Positions 33,003 to 42,500 of a DNA stretch of 64,000 nt are shown here, piece by piece. The stretch comes from Lacrimispora sphenoides (GTDB lineage: Bacteria > Bacillota > Clostridia > Lachnospirales > Lachnospiraceae). Made by a program: the position numbers and the translations under genes. The number at the start of each line of letters is the position of its first letter. The first letter of the stretch is position 1. The DNA lies in contig NZ_FOIP01000001.1 of the NCBI RefSeq assembly GCF_900105215.1, positions 3,288,501 through 3,352,500 of the forward strand, written 5' to 3'. Under the pieces are notes generated by a model. It searched no databases and was not told the origin of the DNA. It was given only the letters and a program-made list of their open reading frames with translations.

Positions 33003-33116
33003 ATGAAAGGTAGTAAAACAGAGTATGCAAAATTCAAAAGTATCATGAGCAAGGTAAAGAAGAACAGGCCAGAGGTTGCAGCCAACGGAAAGGTTAAATG
33101 GGGAGCTGGTAAGTAG
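33003..33116 (+). CDS. Small basic protein, 37 residues
   Basis: ATG 33003 behind AAGGAGGTAAC. Lysine-rich (MKGSKTEYAKFKSIMSKVK). First gene after promoter 2; a possible leader or nucleic-acid-binding peptide. Confidence 0.65.
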   Translation: MKGSKTEYAKFKSIMSKVKKNRPEVAANGKVKWGAGK

Positions 33117-33132
33117 AGAGGGGTATTACATA

Positions 33133-33234
33133 ATGATGATTAGTTTATTTGATGGATTCTTTGCTTTTAACATTGATTGGAAGGCAGTGGTGGCAATGTC
33201 GGCAGCACTGGCCGTAATTACATTATGGAGTTAG
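33133..33234 (+). CDS. Small membrane peptide, 33 residues
   Basis: ATG 33133 behind AGAGGGGT. Hydrophobic segment AVVAMSAALAVITLW at the C terminus. Overlapping the next frame at its end. Confidence 0.5.
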   Translation: MMISLFDGFFAFNIDWKAVVAMSAALAVITLWS

Positions 33235-33251
33235 AGAGAGGAAAGAAGTCA

Positions 33252-33440
33252 ATGGTTGCTATAATATGTATTTTACTTGGAGTGGCATTAGAGATCATTA
33301 AGGCTAATAACTGGTTTATTGTTCCAGATGTTGCCACATATGTTGTGTTTGGACTTGGCGGATTCTTAGCTTTGGTCAATGTTATCACATGGATTGGAGC
33401 AAAAAGATCTGTGAACAAAGTAGCAAAGAGGTTCAGATAG
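33252..33440 (+). CDS. Small membrane protein with two helices, 62 residues
   Basis: ATG 33252 behind AGAGGAAAG; ATG 33225 is the alternative. Hydrophobic segments MVAIICILLGVALEII and YVVFGLGGFLALVNVITW are separated by a short loop, and the C terminus is basic. Holin-like in build, but in an early operon; function unknown. Confidence 0.6.
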   Translation: MVAIICILLGVALEIIKANNWFIVPDVATYVVFGLGGFLALVNVITWIGAKRSVNKVAKRFR

Positions 33441-33484
33441 AATTGTGATTTAATCCTAAAAAGATAATAAAAAGAAGGTGAAGC

Positions 33485-33781
33485 ATGTACGAAGAAATGG
33501 AAGAGGAGTTTCAACAGTTTCTAATTGATATGGAAGAAACTGAAAACGCAATGGTATTCGCCCGATACATGGACGAATACGATTATGAAGACAGCTATGG
33601 AAACAATGAAATTTACGAATATCAAGAAAAATTCGCTGAAAAGGTTGAGGATTGGTTAAGAGAAAATAAGCCTGGTAAGTACATAGTAACCCGTGGATAT
33701 TATATTGGGATCATGATACCAGATGAAGCAAGACAACGCAGAATGTCACAAAATACAATTGAAGAAATGATTATAAGATAG
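33485..33781 (+). CDS. Hypothetical acidic protein, 98 residues
   Basis: ATG 33485 behind AGAAGGTGAAG. Strongly acidic first half (MYEEMEEEFQQFLIDME). Unknown; DNA mimicry is only a thought. Confidence 0.6.
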   Translation: MYEEMEEEFQQFLIDMEETENAMVFARYMDEYDYEDSYGNNEIYEYQEKFAEKVEDWLRENKPGKYIVTRGYYIGIMIPDEARQRRMSQNTIEEMIIR

Positions 33782-33792
33782 GAGGTATTGCA

Positions 33793-34137
33793 TTGGCAAT
33801 CAATATTAACGGAAACAATTTTACAGATATGAAAAAAGCAACAGAGTATTTTGAGAAGAAGTTGGCAGAAAACAAAACTCCATTAAATATCATCAATATG
33901 GAAACGGCGAAACGTACTTCTTTTGATAATATTAGGAACAACAAGTTAGCGCCCGTTCTCGAAGTTGTAGATGAAATGGTTCGTGAATCTATTACCAAAG
34001 GGGAATTCAATTGCTTCTTGAAAAATGATATTTTCTCTGATGAAAGCGATGATTCGAGAAACTTGATAGATATATTAGAATCATTAGGATACCATGTAAT
34101 TCAAAGTTGTCAGGGATTAAAAATCAAATGGGATTAA
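33793..34137 (+). CDS. Hypothetical protein, 114 residues, TTG start
   Basis: TTG 33793 behind TAGGAGGTATT. Begins MAININGNNFTDMKKATEYFE. Unknown. Confidence 0.6.
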   Translation: MAININGNNFTDMKKATEYFEKKLAENKTPLNIINMETAKRTSFDNIRNNKLAPVLEVVDEMVRESITKGEFNCFLKNDIFSDESDDSRNLIDILESLGYHVIQSCQGLKIKWD

Positions 34138-34181
34138 TTAGTAACTCGTCAACAAGTCAACTTACATAATGGAGGAATTTA

Positions 34182-34283
34182 ATAGTAACGCAAAAAGTAT
34201 GGATAATACCGTTTTTGGTAGGGTATTTCGGATACCTTATTATTTTTGCACCTTTTTTAAGGTTTAATATAGATTTTCCATAG
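34182..34283 (+). CDS. Membrane peptide with apparent ATA start, 33 residues
   Basis: ATGGAGGAATTTA precedes ATA 34182 with 6 bases between GGAGG and the codon. The peptide (VTQKVWIIPFLVGYFGYLI, then IFAPFLRFNIDFP) is one hydrophobic helix. No other start is available in this frame. It fills most of the gap between 34137 and 34356. Confidence 0.5.
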   Translation: MVTQKVWIIPFLVGYFGYLIIFAPFLRFNIDFP

Positions 34284-34355
34284 AGTGAGGCTCATGTTAT
34301 CGCCGGTGAGAGCTGGTGTTTACATAAAAAATAATTTAAGAAAGAGGTGTTTACC

Positions 34356-34781
34356 ATAGGAGGAGAATTAGGAATTAAGGTAATGAAAGTTAATCCCGAT
34401 CGTGACATTGTAAGGCCATATAAAGGTATTGGAGTTAAGAGCATGATGGATTTATCTCTATTTGGAGATGACAATCACTGGTTGCATATTTGCGGAGATA
34501 ATGATTGGGGATATTTGTCGTTGGAAGTAATTAAACCGATCTTACAAGAAGCAAACAGCATTTATTGTGAAATTCTTAAGAATATTGATGACTGTAAACC
34601 AGAAGTCATACTTGTTGGAAGAAACGAATTTAGAATGCTGGACATTTTACATATAGCTAGAGACGGTGAAGAGGGTATTTCTATTATCAAGGGCATACCC
34701 GTTGTTAAAGGAAATTTCGATAATGGAACCAAGTATCTGGGAACTAAGAATGAAGAAGATTCAGAATTACCATTTAAATAA
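34356..34781 (+). CDS. Hypothetical protein, 141 residues, possible ATA start
   Basis: AAGAGGTG (34342-34349) is followed after 6 bases by ATA 34356; GTG 34347 lies inside the ribosome site and ATG 34383 has none at proper distance (but GGAGGA lies 16 bases ahead). Contains NPDRDIVRPYKGIGVKSMMD and HWLHICGDNDWGYLSLEV. Unknown; first gene before the recombination protein. Confidence 0.6.
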   Translation: MGGELGIKVMKVNPDRDIVRPYKGIGVKSMMDLSLFGDDNHWLHICGDNDWGYLSLEVIKPILQEANSIYCEILKNIDDCKPEVILVGRNEFRMLDILHIARDGEEGISIIKGIPVVKGNFDNGTKYLGTKNEEDSELPFK

Positions 34782-34795
34782 TAAGGAGAAATTGA

Positions 34796-35416
34796 ATGTC
34801 AGAAAATTATTTTAAGGAACTTTACAATGTTGATGTTAAGGAAAAGGTAAAACAGAAAAATGGATTGAATTATTTATCCTGGGCTGCTTGCTGGGCAGAG
34901 GTAAAAAAACTCCACCCTGACGCTACTTATCGAATTTATGAGGAAGTGCTTTCTTATGCTCCAGATGGAACTACTCCAATGAAAACTCGTCCCTGGTTTG
35001 ATGATGGGAGAACTGGTTGGGTAAAGACAGGAGTTACAATCAACGGTATTGAGCATGTTGAGGAATTGCCTATAATGGATTTTAAAAATAATTCCATTTC
35101 TTCAGAAAATATTAAATCTTCAGAAGCAAACAAATCTATTCAGAGGTCATTAACAAAAGCCTGTGCTCGACATGGGTTGGGATTATACATATATGAAGGT
35201 GAGGATCTCCCGGAAGAGAGTAAAGAGTTAGAAAAACTCAGAACTGAATGTTACAAGCTGGTCACTGAAAGAGCCAAATTATCAGAGGCGGCAAAGAATA
35301 AAGTTGCTGATTTCTGCAAGTCTGCTGATGAAAAAGCAAACGGAGATCCAAGAATTATGGAAGATATTGACACATTAAAGACACTGAAAACGCAGCTTAT
35401 GGGAATTAGAAAATAG
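34796..35416 (+). CDS. Single-strand annealing protein, Sak/DUF1071 type
   Basis: The protein has 206 residues, ATG 34796 behind AAGGAGAAA. Residues about 20-130 match the DUF1071 pattern: NGLNYLSWAACWAEVKKLHP, DGRTGWVKTGVTING, ELPIMDFKNNS, ANKSIQRSLTKACARHGLGLYI. Members belong to the Rad52-like annealases of phages and promote pairing of complementary strands in recombination. A helical C-terminal tail follows. It opens the replication-recombination block and lies next to SSB, as usual. Confidence 0.85.
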   Translation: MSENYFKELYNVDVKEKVKQKNGLNYLSWAACWAEVKKLHPDATYRIYEEVLSYAPDGTTPMKTRPWFDDGRTGWVKTGVTINGIEHVEELPIMDFKNNSISSENIKSSEANKSIQRSLTKACARHGLGLYIYEGEDLPEESKELEKLRTECYKLVTERAKLSEAAKNKVADFCKSADEKANGDPRIMEDIDTLKTLKTQLMGIRK

Positions 35417-35430
35417 GAGGAATTTAGAAT

Positions 35431-35841
35431 ATGGGACTTAGATCAGGGAATCAGTATGGAACCTTAGCAACGGTATGGAAAGTAAATGCTCCAAGCTCAA
35501 ATGGTAAAACGGTTGATGTACAGATTACAACAAGTAAGAAGAATAGGCAAACAGACCAGTATGAAACGGATTTTAATGGGTATGTAAGGTTCTGTGGTGA
35601 TAGAATGGTTGAATTTGCTTCCAAGTTAAAAGAGAAAGATAAGATTGATATTGAGGCATTTGATGTAACAAATAAATACGATAAAGAGAAGAAGATTACT
35701 TATTATAACGTATCGGTATTTGCTGCAAAAATGCACGAGTATGATAACCAGAACAATTCTTCTCCATCAAATTCGGCAACCGGAGATGGATTTATGAGTA
35801 TTCCAGACGGAGTAGAAGATGAGGGACTTCCATTTAACTAA
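35431..35841 (+). CDS. ssb: Single-stranded DNA-binding protein-like (OB fold)
   Basis: The protein has 136 residues, ATG 35431 behind TAGGAGGAAT. A beta-rich OB-type core (residues about 8-105, ATVWKVNAPSSNGKTVDVQI, KKITYYNVSVFAAK) is followed by a flexible tail and the C-terminal DEGLPFN, which matches the acidic D-x-x-PF tip by which SSBs recruit partners. It would coat single strands during replication and recombination. Confidence 0.75.
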   Translation: MGLRSGNQYGTLATVWKVNAPSSNGKTVDVQITTSKKNRQTDQYETDFNGYVRFCGDRMVEFASKLKEKDKIDIEAFDVTNKYDKEKKITYYNVSVFAAKMHEYDNQNNSSPSNSATGDGFMSIPDGVEDEGLPFN

Positions 35842-35851
35842 GAGGTGAATT

Positions 35852-36340
35852 ATGTCAGATAAAACATACAAATGCGCCTTTAAGCATTGTAAACATGAGT
35901 CCTGCGAAATACCGCAGGACGAAGCTATAAAAGTTGGCAATAGATATATGCACCCTGACTGTGCAAAAATCAGTGAGAATATAGCAAAGGTTAGAGATTT
36001 TTACTATGAAAACATTAGCAAAACTGTTGTCATGAAGCAGTTGGTAAGTGTCATTAACAACCTTGTATTTACAAAAGAAATTGACTCCGAATATTTACTA
36101 TTTGCATTGACTCATTCGGTATCAGCAAAGATTCCTGTTAAAAGTCCATATGGACTTCATTATCTAGTGGACAATCAGAGAATCAAGGATTTATGGAAAA
36201 AGAAAAAGGCTACAGAGATTGCCAATGAGATAAAAAAAACTGCTGACTCTGCTGAGATGGAGCCAGTTAAGTCCACTGGATTTAATTATAGTTCATCTGG
36301 CAAGGTTGGTTTTGGAGGTATATTGAAGGGAGGAAATTAG
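35852..36340 (+). CDS. Unknown protein of the replication operon, 162 residues
   Basis: ATG 35852 behind AAGAGGTGAA. CAFKHCKHESC at residues 8-18 with H and C behind may bind zinc. The middle is helical; the end is rich in glycine (SGKVGFGGILKGGN). Its position before the helicase suggests a helicase loader or replication initiator, without sequence proof. Confidence 0.6.
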   Translation: MSDKTYKCAFKHCKHESCEIPQDEAIKVGNRYMHPDCAKISENIAKVRDFYYENISKTVVMKQLVSVINNLVFTKEIDSEYLLFALTHSVSAKIPVKSPYGLHYLVDNQRIKDLWKKKKATEIANEIKKTADSAEMEPVKSTGFNYSSSGKVGFGGILKGGN

Positions 36341-37686
36341 TGGATTTAAGCGAAATTTCTGACTATAAAGCAGAAGCCGGTGTGATATCAACTTTAGTGT
36401 ATCACCCAGAATTCATTTTACATAGCAACTATTTACATGAAAAGTATTTTTACAACGTTGACAATGCCTGTATTTATTGGGCGATTAAGGAACTTTTTGC
36501 TCAAAAGATCACAAACATAACAGCTTTGAATATTGAACAAATGCTTGATTCTAATAAGGCTGTGAGAAAGAAAGTTCAGGAATACAATTTGCCAAGTATC
36601 CAAGAGTACATTGACCTTTGCTTTAATACGAAGAGAGATAGTGTTGAAGAGTATCTACTTCTTGTTAATCGTGTTGTGGAGTTGGCGTTTAAACGTTCTT
36701 TTTATAAAAAAGCAAGTGACTGGCAGAGAATGTGTTCTAACGAAGACATTCATTTAGACGATATGAGTAACACCGTTTATAAGGAACTCAATGAACTGAC
36801 AACGAGTTTTGTAACTGATGGAGAGATAACAACTTTTGGCTCAAAAATTAAAGATATTTGGCAGAAGATAAAAGAAAAGAAAGAACGTGGAGAATCTTAT
36901 GGGCTACCTTCATTTTTTCCTAGTATAAATGAATTTTTTACATATGAAGAAACTGAATTGGTTGTAATAGAAGCAAGAATGAAAAAAGGTAAGAGCTGGC
37001 TGGCAATGATTGAAGCTCTACATAAAGCAATGAACGGGGTCCCCACATTCGTTCAGGATAGTGAGATGAGCGACGAAAACTGGTACGTAAGAGTTTTGTC
37101 TTACTTAAGTGGTATATCAGTCTATCGGATTAAGAATTCTATTTTAACAGAGGAAGAAGAATTAAAGGCAGAAGAAACCAACAATTATATTGAGTCGTTA
37201 CCTTTGTTTCATAATTTTGACCCATATATTACAAAAGAGAAATTTTACTCTATCTGTGCACAAAAGAAAAGTGAAATGGATTTGAAGTTTGTTGTGTGGG
37301 ATTATATCAAGTGCGCCGACTCTATTCTTAATTCTGCTGAAAGAAGTGCTTATATGGCAGGTATTACTAACTGGCTAAAAAACATTATTGCCGGTGATTT
37401 AAAAATGTCTGTTCTAGCATTCTGCCAATTGAGCCGCCAAAACGAGGTTGCTGAATCAGATGGTATAGAAAAGTATTGCTCAGTAGCCTGTAAGTGGGAA
37501 GAAAAAACGAATGAAGAGTTGGTTGCAGATGGTAAAGAATGTGGGACCCATAAGTTTACAGTGAAATTAAATAGATTAGGAAAGCCACATTCGGGAAGCG
37601 GAGATTATATTGATATGATGTTTACCTCTGAAAAAGTCGGAATCAGAGAAGCCAAGCAGCATACTGAAAGCACACCATTTAGTTAG
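36340..37686 (+). CDS. Replicative DNA helicase, DnaB-like
   Basis: The protein has 448 residues, GTG 36340 behind AGGGAGG, overlapping the preceding stop. An N-terminal helical domain (residues about 1-150) is followed by a RecA-like ATPase. The Walker A segment reads ARMKKGKSW (about 211-219), in which the first glycine of GxxGxGKS is replaced by alanine. Walker B-type LKFVVWDYIKCAD and the LSRQNE motif (SVLAFCQLSRQNE) follow. It unwinds the fork for the phage polymerase encoded downstream. Confidence 0.85.
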   Translation: MDLSEISDYKAEAGVISTLVYHPEFILHSNYLHEKYFYNVDNACIYWAIKELFAQKITNITALNIEQMLDSNKAVRKKVQEYNLPSIQEYIDLCFNTKRDSVEEYLLLVNRVVELAFKRSFYKKASDWQRMCSNEDIHLDDMSNTVYKELNELTTSFVTDGEITTFGSKIKDIWQKIKEKKERGESYGLPSFFPSINEFFTYEETELVVIEARMKKGKSWLAMIEALHKAMNGVPTFVQDSEMSDENWYVRVLSYLSGISVYRIKNSILTEEEELKAEETNNYIESLPLFHNFDPYITKEKFYSICAQKKSEMDLKFVVWDYIKCADSILNSAERSAYMAGITNWLKNIIAGDLKMSVLAFCQLSRQNEVAESDGIEKYCSVACKWEEKTNEELVADGKECGTHKFTVKLNRLGKPHSGSGDYIDMMFTSEKVGIREAKQHTESTPFS

Positions 37687-37698
37687 GAGGTGAGTCCC

Positions 37699-38715
37699 GT
37701 GGCTCTATATGATGAAGATATGCTAGAAGAAATTAATAGCAACGTTGATCTGCTTGATTATATTGGAAACACCATGGAGTTAAAACAACGAGGTAAAGAT
37801 TATTTTGGGCATTGTACTTTACATATAGACCGCACCTCTTCATTTTCGTTAACTCCATCTAAAAACAAGTTCTTTTGCTTTAGTTGTGGAGCAGGCGGAG
37901 GAATTATCCAATATCTGATGCTTTATGAGAAGTTAGGTTTTGATGATGCAGTACAAAAAGCTTCACGGTTAGCTGATGTAGATTTAAAGGCGATGTGCCA
38001 ATCGGAGACAGTTAAGCTCAACAAGGTTATACGAAAAATTCGTAACAACAAGACAGAGGATATTTCTTCTCATGAGATTTTAGATATAGAGAAATTACTT
38101 AAATACCAAGATGTTGAGATTCATGAGTGGATAGAAGAGGGGATAGATTCAAGCGTATTAAGACTGTTTGGAGTCAGACTTGATAATCGTGGAAATAGAA
38201 TCGTATATCCTGTTTTCGATATGGACGGAAATCTGATCAACATTAAGGGAAGAACCTTATGCAAAGAATTTAAGTTTTTTGGTATTCAAAAGTACATAAA
38301 TTACTACCCTGTGGGAACGGTTGACTATTTCCAAGGAATGAATATTACATTTCAACACATTAAAGAATCTGGCGAAATAAAGATTTTTGAAAGCATAAAG
38401 AGCGTTATGAAACTTTTCACCTGGGGAATTAAAGACAGTGCTTCCGCTGAAAAGCACACTTTAACTCCAGAGCAGATAAAGATCTTGATCTCTACAAGAG
38501 AAATTAAAAATGTTGTTTTTTGTTATGACTCTGACGTGTCTTATAAGGAACGGAAAGTTAAGGAGAATATTGATCTGTTAAAGCGTTTTGTAAATGTGTA
38601 CGTGATTATTGATAGAGAAAATCTACTGGGAGGAGTAGGAGCAAAAAATGCTCCGGTAGATTTGGGTCGAGATATATGGGAGTCGCTTTATGCAACAAAA
38701 GTGAAAATCAAATAA
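37699..38715 (+). CDS. DNA primase, DnaG-type
   Basis: The protein has 338 residues. GTG 37699 is chosen because AGGAGGTG lies 7 bases ahead; GTG 37690 is within the site. A CHC2-type zinc finger is seen at residues about 32-62 (GHCTLHIDRTSSF and FFCFSCGAGGG). A TOPRIM-like part follows (KIFESIKSVMKLFTWGI, NVVFCYDSDVSY). It makes primers for the phage replisome and is shorter than bacterial DnaG, lacking an obvious helicase-binding C-terminal domain. Confidence 0.85.
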   Translation: MALYDEDMLEEINSNVDLLDYIGNTMELKQRGKDYFGHCTLHIDRTSSFSLTPSKNKFFCFSCGAGGGIIQYLMLYEKLGFDDAVQKASRLADVDLKAMCQSETVKLNKVIRKIRNNKTEDISSHEILDIEKLLKYQDVEIHEWIEEGIDSSVLRLFGVRLDNRGNRIVYPVFDMDGNLINIKGRTLCKEFKFFGIQKYINYYPVGTVDYFQGMNITFQHIKESGEIKIFESIKSVMKLFTWGIKDSASAEKHTLTPEQIKILISTREIKNVVFCYDSDVSYKERKVKENIDLLKRFVNVYVIIDRENLLGGVGAKNAPVDLGRDIWESLYATKVKIK

Positions 38716-38727
38716 AGGAGGATATGA

Positions 38728-39540
38728 TTGGGAGAATATAGAGAGAAGATACAAGATATGAGGTTTTCGTTTAGTAGATGCCACTCATTCGAAGGGTGTA
38801 AGTATGAGTGGTACTTAAACTATCTTTTGAAAGACGAAAATGGGAAAAGAATATATGAGAACGAACAGAATTTTTATGCAGCATTTGGACATTTCTGCCA
38901 TAGTATTTTAGAAAAGATTTCCCTGAATGAAATTGGATTAGCTGAAGCAGTTGAATACTATAAAGAAAAATATGATGAAGAAATTCAATGTTGGGATATC
39001 CCTGAATCTACAAGAGAAAAGTACTTTTTTCAGGGGCTAGATTATTTTGCAACATTGGAGATGGATTGGCTTGAAAAATATAAAATTCTCGGGGTAGAGA
39101 AAAAATGTGAGTTCTCAATAGGAATCAGGAGCTTCGTGGGATATATAGATTTATTACTTCAAGATAAAGAAACTGGGGGAATTGTAGTCTTGGATCACAA
39201 ATCAAGCGAATATCCCATTGGTAAAAAAGGTAAGGTATTAAAGAAAAAAATAGCTGATTATGAAAGTTATAAGAAGCAGTTATACATATATAGCATTCAA
39301 GTATTCAATGAATATGGCGTATATCCAGAAAAAATTGTCTGGAACTATTTTAGAGATAAGGAATGGCTTGAACTTCCTTTTATAAAAGAGGAATATGAAG
39401 AATCTTTATCATGGGCGAACAATTTGATTGATCTGATAGAGGAAGAGGAGAATTTTGTCCCAACAATGGATTATTTTTACTGCCGCAATCTGTGTGGTTT
39501 TAGAAACTCCTGTGATTACAAGTTGATGGGAGGCGAGTAA
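38728..39540 (+). CDS. PD-(D/E)XK nuclease, RecB/Cas4-like
   Basis: The protein has 270 residues, TTG 38728 behind AAGGAGGATA. Begins with RFSFSRCHSFEGCKYEWY, the usual N-terminal motif of this family, with GHFCHSILEK behind it. The catalytic core is GYIDLLLQDK (about 132-141) with VLDHKSS (about 149-155). A C-terminal cysteine set (FYCRNLCGFRNSC) probably holds an Fe-S cluster as in AddB and Cas4. Probably an exonuclease that makes ends for the annealase. Confidence 0.85.
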   Translation: MGEYREKIQDMRFSFSRCHSFEGCKYEWYLNYLLKDENGKRIYENEQNFYAAFGHFCHSILEKISLNEIGLAEAVEYYKEKYDEEIQCWDIPESTREKYFFQGLDYFATLEMDWLEKYKILGVEKKCEFSIGIRSFVGYIDLLLQDKETGGIVVLDHKSSEYPIGKKGKVLKKKIADYESYKKQLYIYSIQVFNEYGVYPEKIVWNYFRDKEWLELPFIKEEYEESLSWANNLIDLIEEEENFVPTMDYFYCRNLCGFRNSCDYKLMGGE

Positions 39541-42500
39541 TTGTCTTTACTGGAAGATGCAAAAAAAGCAGTAGGAAGACTCAACTTTAAATTCCCATAT
39601 GCTTTAGAAACATGGATTAACGATATGAATATGCTTATGGAAAATTATCATAAGCACACTACTTGGTCTGATTTGATACAGATTGATTCTGCGACTGACA
39701 TTCATGAGTTTATGGAACATTCTAATTCGTATGGTTGTCAATGCTACTTTTCAGGAGAACATGGTTATCCAGGAGAATGGCTATATGTATATGACGTATG
39801 TAAAAATTCACAAGACGTAGAATATCGCAAAAAACATAAGTTATCGAAAGAAATTAAGTTCAGGTATTCTGCTGAAGTGTATTGGGTCAAAGACATAAAT
39901 GAGATTAACCGAGAAGAATATGTTGATAAAAAGGGTAAGACACAAGTAAGTGAAAAACGAGATAAGACAAATTGCCATATGGTAATTGTTGCTCGAACAT
40001 ATCATGCTATGAGAAAACTGAATTACATAATCTCATGCGCTCATGGTGAAGGATTTTACGCAAAACCAAGGATAGACTTAAACATGTTATTCCAGCTTGA
40101 TAAAGATGATGTTTATATCACCTCTGCATGTGTTGCAGGTTGGAAATATGAAAACGCAGAAGATATATGGCTAAAAATATGGGAGCATTTTGGAGACAAT
40201 TTCTTTCTTGAATATCAGACCCATAATACCATGCCACAGAAATTATTGAATGACAGAATATATAAAATGTCTAAAAAATATGGCATTCAAACGATTGTAG
40301 GACTGGACACTCATTACATAAATGAGGAGGATCGGATTAAAAGAGAAAATCTTCTTCAACGAAAAGGGCAACATTACGATGATGAAGAAGGCTGGTATAT
40401 GGATTTTCCTATCGGCAAGGAGACATATAGGAGGTTAATTGAACAAGCAGTTTTGCCTTCAGAAGAAATTGTTTATGCGATGATGAATACCCATGTTTTC
40501 ATTGACGGTTGCGAAGAACTAACATACAAGACAAATTTTAAAATACCAATTGCCCCAATGTACGAACAATATAATTATGATGAAAGAGTAAAAATTCTCA
40601 AGGATATTTTATATGAGAAATATGGCGAGGAAGATATAGATCATAGGACTAAAGATAGAGAAGAGGGCATGTTATATGAGCATGGAGAAATTGAGTCTAG
40701 TGGAACTACCGATTACTTTTTAACCAACTACGAGCTTGTAAAACTGGCCGTTAACAAATATGGTGGGCAGCTGACAACTACATCAAGAGGGAGTGCGAGT
40801 TCATATTATTCAAGCAAGTTGCTAGGGTTTACCACAATGGATAGATTCGAATCTGAAGTTCCGATATATCCAGAACGTTTTATTACAAAAGATAGGATAT
40901 TATCTTCCCATCAAATGCCAGATATAGACTTTAATGTTTCAAATCAGGAACCTTTTGTTTTTGCTGGGAGAGAACTGGTGGGAGAACATGGTTGCTATCC
41001 CCTGTTGGCAGTCGGTAAATTGGGTGAAAAGTCGGGTTTTAAGCTATATGCAGATATAAAAGGACTTGAACCCAGTGTGGCAAATGAGATCACTTCTTCT
41101 ATTGACCAGTACAACGAGGCTCTGAAACAGGTAGATGACGAAGAAGATAAAAAAGATATTCACATAGAAGACTATATTACCAATAAAGAGCATTTAAAGA
41201 TATTTAATGATAGTAAGCCGTACCAAGGAATTATTGAACAAGCAAAGGTTCATGCTTGTGGGTTCTTCTTATTCAATGGAAATCTTGAAGAACAAGATGT
41301 TATCGGATATGGAGATATTCGTTATGAGATAGGGTTAATAAGGTGTCATTCTGAAAGCACTGGAAAATCCACTGTTGTAGCGAATATCGAGGGAGGTTTG
41401 CTTGATTCATATGGTTATGTAAAAGATGATTTTCTTATCGTAGATGTCGTAGGGATTATTCATAAATTATATGAGAGTATCGGAAGAAAAGTGCCAACGG
41501 TTGCAGAGTTGCGGAAGATGGTTTCTGAAGATGAAAAGGTTTGGAAGCTATATGAAATCGGAGCTACTTGTTGTCTAAATCAGTGTGAGAAAGCAAGCAC
41601 CACAAAGAAAGTAATGAAGTTCAAACCTAAGAATATCAAAGAATTGGCTGCATTTATTGCAGGTATTCGCCCGGGATTTAAGTCCCTAATTGATGGTTTC
41701 CTAAATAGGATTGATTATAGCAACGGAGAAAAAGCTATCGATAAACTCCTAGAAGATTGTTTTCACTATATGCTGTATCAAGAAGCAGTTATGAAAATCT
41801 TCTCTTATCTAGGTATTCCGATGAAGGATAGTTATGACACCATCAAGAAAATCAGTAAGAAGAAGTTAAAAGGCGAAGCACTTGCAAAAGTCGAGACTAG
41901 CCTAAAAGAACATTGGTTGCAAAATATCGGAAATCTGGATAATTTCGAGCCAGTGTATAAAGTTATCAAAGATAGTGCCAGATATAGTTTTAATGCTCCT
42001 CATGCTTTGGCTATGGCAAATGATTCTCTCTATGAAGCATGGCCTAAAGCTCATTATCTTTCTAAATTCTATGAAGTGACATTAAATCATTATCAGGATA
42101 AGGGGGATAAGAATAAAGTAGCTGCCTTAACAAAAGAAGCTATGACAATGTTTGGGTATACTATGGGAACATATGAGTATGGTAAAGACAACACTAAATT
42201 CACGGTTGATGATGAAAGCAAGATTATTTATCCTAATCTGTCCAGTGTTAAGGGGATAGGAGAAAAAGCCGTTCGTGCAATTATGGATATTTATGAACAG
42301 GGGGTAGATGATTTTGTTGATATTTACGTATCCATTAAAGGTACAAATATAAATGTGACGGTATTTAAAGACTTAGTAAAGATAGGTTATTTTAATAAAT
42401 TCGGTTCTATTAAAAAACTTCTTACCATTACTGGAATAGTTGATTATTGGAAGGGAAGTGAAGGAAAGGGAAGAAAAACTGTAAAGAAGGCAGAAATTCC

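Noticed and set aside
36340..36360. Frameshift between the 35852 gene and the helicase
   Set aside because: The overlap of one base with GTG and a good ribosome site is ordinary translational coupling.
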